NCBI GenBank assembly: GCA_025457615.1
Contig: JALOTZ010000021.1
Coordinates: 1-52,278, forward strand
DNA from: Verrucomicrobiota bacterium
Lineage (GTDB): Bacteria; Verrucomicrobiota; Verrucomicrobiia; Limisphaerales; DSYF01
Direction: 5' to 3'
Length of the DNA: 52,278 nucleotides
A program made the position numbers and the translations under genes. The notes beneath the pieces were generated by a model. The model saw only the letters and a program-made list of their open reading frames with translations. It made no database searches and was not told the DNA's origin. Of this stretch, positions 50,398 through 52,278 are shown piece by piece (position 1 is the stretch's first letter; each line of letters begins with the position of its first letter).

Positions 50398-51185
50398 GGG
50401 TTGCCAGCCGGAGGCTTAGGTGCGATTGGTTTGCTTATAAAGCCCCCCAACAACTTTTTCAACGGATCGAAATCTTCTCCGGCGAAGCCGAGATGCGAGT
50501 GGCGGCGCCAGCCTTCAGCAAATTGGAATTTCCCGCTCATCATGCCCACCTCGCGGCTCAGGCGTTCCATCTCGTTCAAATAAGCGTCCATGCCCTGACT
50601 GACATCCAGCCATTCCTTCTGCGAAGCGTGGCAGGCCAACAACGCCCGCTTGCGCGCCAGCACGGCGGTGATGTCGGTGTAGAAATGCGGCGCAATCACC
50701 TGGCGAAGTCCGTCTTTGAGGCCGTGCGGCAGGGCGTGATAGACCGCGACCGGCCGGTCATAAACCGGCTGTGCCGGAGTGGTTTGATAATTCTTCATCC
50801 CCCGGCTGAACGCCGCCGTGACGATCAACCGGGCGGTGTTCTGGTGGTCCTCCATGTAATCCTGCGGTGACTGAGTCAGGATGATGTCCGGTTGAATAGC
50901 ACGAACGACCGCTGCGACTTTGGCCAAAGAGGGCTGGTCATAGAACATGTCGAGGTCGTCGAACAACGGCGGGTGGGCGGTGCCGCCGGCAAGTTTCGCG
51001 GAAGCCTGCGCCTCCTGCCAGCGCGTGGCGGCGGCTTCCGCGCGCGAAAGCGTGGCCGAACCGCAGCAGCCGTTGGCGAGATTCCACAGATGAATTTCGC
51101 AGCCCGCGTCCTTCAGGCGCAGGAGCGTTCCCGCCATCATGAATTCGATGTCGTCGGGATGGGCGGCGGCGGCGAGGACTTTCAT
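50394..51185 (-). CDS. PIG-L family deacetylase
   Basis: 263 aa. Starts MKVLAAAAHPDDIEFMMAG with the metal ligands His9 and Asp12 (AHPDD motif). The second His is in SPQDYMEDHQNTARL. The C-terminal half has VYHALPHGLKDG and KEWLDVSQGMDAYLNEMERL as in sugar N-deacetylases. First enzyme gene after the regulator, so its substrate likely enters the pathway here. ATG at 51185; the long open frame beyond it is not coding. Overlaps the oxidoreductase gene. The 150 bases between this start and the regulator stop (51186-51335) contain no ORF or evident terminator. Confidence 0.88.
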   Translation of the reverse strand: MKVLAAAAHPDDIEFMMAGTLLRLKDAGCEIHLWNLANGCCGSATLSRAEAAATRWQEAQASAKLAGGTAHPPLFDDLDMFYDQPSLAKVAAVVRAIQPDIILTQSPQDYMEDHQNTARLIVTAAFSRGMKNYQTTPAQPVYDRPVAVYHALPHGLKDGLRQVIAPHFYTDITAVLARKRALLACHASQKEWLDVSQGMDAYLNEMERLSREVGMMSGKFQFAEGWRRHSHLGFAGEDFDPLKKLLGGFISKPIAPKPPAGNP

Positions 51186-51335
51186 GCGTGCAGAACTGGA
51201 AGTGTTTGGGTCATCAGGCTTGGAGATCGCCACGCATCGCCGATCTCCGGCCAAGCATGGCAATCGCTGTCCGGCACGTCGGCGCGATCCATCGGCCATG
51301 CGCGCGGGGCTCGGTGCACTGGCGAAGGGGTCGAT

Positions 51336-52058
51336 TCATGCCACGCCCCTCCCCCAGCGAAAGCGCGATCGAATGCACATGTGCCGCGGATGGTAGCAAC
51401 TCAGAAAGACTCCCACAGGCTGGTCCGGACCGGCGAAATAGACCTCGGTGGACTGCAGGAGCGGCGCGCCGGAGCGCAGGGCCAGCCACCGCGCCAGTGC
51501 CAACGAGGCCGGCACCGCCTCGATCGTCTGCTCGCAATAGTCCACCCGAAACCGGCCGCGCTTTGTCCAGCGTTCGAGGAAATCCACCTGCTCGAGATCG
51601 CCGGGGGTCAGGCGCCCGGCCAACGCCTGGGGAACGGCGGCGCGGTCCCAGGCCACCGGATGTCCTTCCAGGCTGTCCAAGCGCTCCGCGACGAACACCC
51701 GCTCGCCCGGGGCGATCTGGAGCGCCGCCGCCTGTCCCTCGTCGGCTGGACGCCATCCCGACTCCAGCAGCCGGCGCTGCAACTGCGGCGCGTGATCGCG
51801 CATGCTGCCTGTGTAATCAATCATCACGGGAATCCGCCGCGTGGGATGGGGTGCCACATAATTGCCACTGCCCTGCCGCTTGTGCAGCAGGCCCTCTTCG
51901 GCCAGCAACCGCAGCGCGTGCCGCAGCGTGATGCGGGAGACGCGATACTCCTCGCAGAGCTCGCGCTCGCCCGCCAGGCGCTCGCCCGGAGCCCGCTGGC
52001 CGGCGAGGATCTCCTCGCGCAAGCGCGCCGCCACCCCGCCGTAGGCCGTCGTGTCCAT
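51336..52058 (-). CDS. GntR/HutC-family transcriptional regulator
   Basis: 240 aa. Winged helix at 3-70 (LREEILAGQRAPGERLAGER, then ELCEEYRVSRITLRHALRLL and KRQGSGNYVAP), then a UTRA ligand-binding domain (about 75-235; RVFVAERLDSLEGHPVAWDR, GAPLLQSTEVYF). This subfamily includes NagR/DasR, which sense amino-sugar phosphates. It is the first gene of the minus-strand array and lies directly behind a 12-bp palindrome of NagR-type form. ATG at 52058 is preferred; the open frame back to a TTG at 52100 would contain the promoter and operator. A repressor controlling itself and the catabolic genes is the simplest reading. Confidence 0.9.
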   Translation of the reverse strand: MDTTAYGGVAARLREEILAGQRAPGERLAGERELCEEYRVSRITLRHALRLLAEEGLLHKRQGSGNYVAPHPTRRIPVMIDYTGSMRDHAPQLQRRLLESGWRPADEGQAAALQIAPGERVFVAERLDSLEGHPVAWDRAAVPQALAGRLTPGDLEQVDFLERWTKRGRFRVDYCEQTIEAVPASLALARWLALRSGAPLLQSTEVYFAGPDQPVGVFLSCYHPRHMCIRSRFRWGRGVA

Positions 52059-52059
52059 G

Positions 52060-52071
52060 TGGTTATAACCA
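52060..52071. promoter_or_regulatory. GntR/NagR-type operator
   Basis: TGGTTATAACCA is a perfect 12-bp palindrome starting two bases before the regulator start codon. NagR/DasR sites known from Gram-positive bacteria have the form TGGT-N4-ACCA, which this fits exactly. It covers the predicted transcription start, ideal for autorepression. Confidence 0.6.
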
Positions 52072-52072
52072 A

Positions 52073-52100
52073 TTTGTATCGGGGAGGTGCGCGGTGTCAA
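52073..52100 (-). promoter_or_regulatory. Promoter of the GntR-led operon
   Basis: On the minus strand TTGACA (52100-52095) and TACAAA (52078-52073) are 16 bases apart. The -10 box ends one base before the operator, and the start codon is 14 bases past it, so the transcript has a very short leader. Confidence 0.6.
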
Positions 52101-52194
52101 TGCTGCGGTGCTCCGACGTTCACGGCGCGGCGTCCCGGCGCCCGTTCACGCAGTTCAGCGGTTCCCAAGAACAGGCAGCGTGTCACCGGTCGGA

Positions 52195-52237
52195 TCAAAA
52201 GGGGCCACCCCGGGTCGAAATAGGTCCCTTTTGGTGG
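52195..52237. mobile_element. Possible IS21-type element end at the window edge
   Basis: TCAAAAGGGGCCACC (52195-52209) and AGGTCCCTTTTGGTGG (52222-52237) are imperfect inverted copies (core CAAAAGGG[G/A]CC). Sequences of this type resemble the multiple terminal repeats of IS21-family elements. No transposase is in view, as the window ends 41 bases later. The bases 52101-52194 hold no recognisable feature. Confidence 0.3.
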
Positions 52238-52278
52238 TTGAGAATCCCCCACCTGGGTTTTGGTTAGTTTGTGACCAT

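Noticed and set aside
52059..52100. Longer GntR protein from the TTG at 52100
   Set aside because: That codon is the start of a TTGACA -35 box, and the 14 extra residues would overlap the promoter and operator.
1..52278. CRISPR array
   Set aside because: No regularly spaced direct repeats were seen; the only tandem repeat is the two-copy unit at 351-398.

Overview
The window looks like a chromosomal piece of a GC-rich bacterium, most probably Verrucomicrobiota (Pedosphaera/Limisphaerales-like). This rests on gene content and protein style: recA, infC with an Ala/Pro/Ser tail, a Gld-type ABC cluster followed by DUF4340, DUF2851, and abundant UroD-like, Gfo/Idh/MocA and xylose-isomerase-like TIM-barrel genes. 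It is an inference, not a database result.

Layout. 1-2.6 kb: a YggU/DUF167 gene, then a decayed type I restriction-modification locus (an HsdR/HsdS remnant and a truncated HsdM) that still encloses an intact-looking nucleotidyltransferase and a 53-residue partner. 2.7-8.7 kb: a CaCA-type exchanger, tgt, a TPR membrane protein, and a two-gene unit encoding a PgpH-ectodomain-like protein without an HD domain. 8.8-18.3 kb: a minus-strand envelope block with an ABC ATPase, permease, GldG-like protein, DUF4340 protein, giant AsmA-like protein and a DegP/Q-like protease. 18.4-22.4 kb: DUF2851, infC (TTG start with an overlapping leader ORF), recA with a good promoter, a possible structured RNA with a strong terminator, and tRNA-Ser(CGA). 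A DUF932 pseudogene lies beside the tRNA.

23-31.5 kb, minus strand: rhaA, a deletion-scarred arabinose-isomerase-like pseudogene, glcF and glcD, then a methyl-transfer operon of corrinoid protein, MtaA-like methyltransferase, MtaB-like methyltransferase and a DUF6580 membrane protein. A stand-alone homocysteine methyltransferase diverges from it. 32.5-52.1 kb is one nearly unbroken minus-strand array: a GntR/HutC regulator with a palindromic operator over its own predicted start site, then two PIG-L deacetylases, two Gfo/Idh/MocA oxidoreductases, two TIM-barrel isomerases, two NagB-family proteins, a ROK-like protein, a CBM9-like protein, a cytochrome P450, a UroD-like methyltransferase, a PfkB kinase, a mutarotase-like protein and a class I aldolase-like protein. 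It ends with DUF1638, a small zinc-ribbon membrane protein, a corrinoid-activating (RACE) protein and an AraC regulator. The last four genes are joined by ATGA overlaps.

Reading the parts together, the right half looks like a catabolic island for an N-acetylated and probably methylated sugar. The sugar would be deacetylated, phosphorylated, deaminated/isomerised, phosphorylated again and cleaved by the aldolase. Methyl groups could be removed by the P450 and/or as methanol through the corrinoid system, with homocysteine as one plausible acceptor. The individual families are mostly clear; the combined pathway and its substrate are inference.
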